From Durusdinium trenchii (taxonomy: Eukaryota > Sar > Dinophyceae > Suessiales > Symbiodiniaceae), in assembly GCA_963970005.1 (NCBI GenBank), contig CAXAMN010000026.1, positions 336,867 to 400,866 on the forward strand: DNA of 64,000 nt. Reading direction: 5' to 3'. The stretch's first letter is position 1. Every line of letters starts with the position of its first letter. Shown piece after piece: positions 63,258 to 64,000 of the stretch. Made by a program: the position numbers and the translations under genes. Below the pieces are notes generated by a model. The model saw only the letters and a list, made by a program, of their open reading frames with translations, ran no database searches and was not told the DNA's origin.

Positions 63258-64000
63258 ATGTACCTTTACGTACTTACGCGTTGTATTCCATTGTGTTCCA
63301 CTGAGCATTTCTTATGCGGGCTTCTACTTATGCTTGGTGTTGCCAAGGCCAATGAGCGGCTCTTGCTTCTTGCCCAGCAAACTCGTTTCGCTTCTGATAA
63401 CTTGTTCAGCCGTACTTTATCTCTTTATATATATATATAATTATATAGACTTAGAGGACGCTGTCTCAATTTTGCTTGTGAGTCCTTCTTCGCACCTTTG
63501 TTGACGGGCACACCCATTTTACATCATTTTGCATACTGGCATTTGCAATCTGGATCGTGTTAGAGAGTGTGAATAATGTTGTGAACAATGTAGCAAGTTT
63601 GTGCGTGTTTGGGAGCACTTTGTCTCGACGCAGATTAGGCTGGAACAGCTTTGGTCACAGGAAGATGTGACGGAGGATGTCCCGGACCACAAAATCGGGT
63701 GCAGACCTTGGCCCGGCAATCAAACTTCATTGATTCTCGTAGATCGAAACACAAACAGCTTCACCACTAACATCCCTCCCAACGCCTACCCAGGTGGGAC
63801 TTTAGCCAGAAGGGTGGGACGGCCTCTGCTCCACCTACTGGCTATTGGACATCTGTTGGGATCCACAGAAATATTGCCGGGATTACTTCATAGAGTTGCT
63901 TGATTGAAACGTGTCAGACCTGTCTGAGACTGAGGAGAAAGGCGTAGGGATTTGGGGAAGTCCTGGAAAGAATCCGGCGCTTGCCTTGGACAAAGACCAG
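63258..64000 (+). CDS. candidate exons running to the window end
   Basis: 63315-63411 reads GLLLMLGVAKANERLLLLAQ QTRFASDNLF (helical). 63601-63903 is a 100-codon frame (VWEHFVSTQIRLEQLWSQED ... NSFTTNIPPNAYPGG). In another frame, after ACTTTAG (63799-63805), EGWDGLCSTYWLLDICWDPQ KYCRDYFIELLD ends at TGA, and the same frame reopens (NVSDLSETEEKGVGIWGSPG) to the end of the window. Exon borders and strand are not settled. No known family. Confidence 0.3.

Noticed and set aside
1..64000. DinoSL spliced-leader relic or DinoSINE
   Set aside because: I looked for CCGTAGCCATTTTGGCTCAA and clear parts of it on the strand shown and found none; a systematic search on both strands is still needed.

Overview
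The window looks like nuclear DNA of a dinoflagellate, most likely a member of the Symbiodiniaceae. That rests on three things: a Ty1/copia element whose Pol linker carries the dinoflagellate-type LWEVYTGRARLSQVAE motif; a very large load of microsatellites and short interspersed repeats; and sparse coding sequence cut into short exons with GT/GC...AG borders. There are no operons or bacterial signals, and I found no tRNA, rRNA, CRISPR array or dinoflagellate spliced-leader (DinoSL) sequence. Organism identity is inference. All exon calls were made by eye (open frame plus splice-like borders plus plausible residue mix) and need transcripts; most open frames in this DNA are chance or repeat-derived.

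Layout. 1-9.3 kb: candidate exons of unknown genes on both strands, a cluster of TGTAGAG motifs (1.15-1.67 kb), and a 270-bp inverted-repeat element enclosing an ACT microsatellite (8.2-8.5 kb). 9.3-12.3 kb: a dispersed CTACTAGG repeat and a CACTCAT array. 12.4-18.0 kb: two candidate intron-rich genes on the + strand, separated by a 3.1-kb element (A) filled with a 2.7-kb CTG array. A related element (B) with CT-rich filling lies at 19.2-19.8 kb. 20-26.2 kb: a minus-strand candidate gene, a GAGGCCATTGCTAGTAGG minisatellite inside duplicated modules, and a decayed gene. 26.5-28.05 kb: an array of hairpins with G-run/C-run stems around AAATGTAAC/GTTACATTT. 28-43 kb: mostly unrecognised sequence with scattered candidate exons, a decayed CCCH zinc-finger ORF and a GGCGAAAG cluster.

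The best supported feature is a complete LTR retrotransposon at 43110-49603: TG...CA LTRs, a 5-bp AGATT target duplication, a tRNA-Met-like primer site, and gag-protease-integrase-RT-RNase H remnants. It is coding-dead: many frameshifts, lost gag and RT segments, and an internal inversion of about 0.7 kb that puts the gag C-terminus, zinc knuckle and protease active site on the minus strand. 49.6-64 kb holds more dispersed repeats, a candidate gene at 52.1-52.6 kb, a 216-nt segment at 53.07-53.29 kb that can fold into nested stems and a possible pseudoknot, and candidate exons to the window end.

Host genes are of unknown function. The themes most worth following are simple-sequence tracts bracketed by inverted repeats or shared termini (8.2, 13.2-16.3 and 19.2-19.8 kb), and the compact foldable units at 26.7-26.9 and 53.1-53.3 kb.
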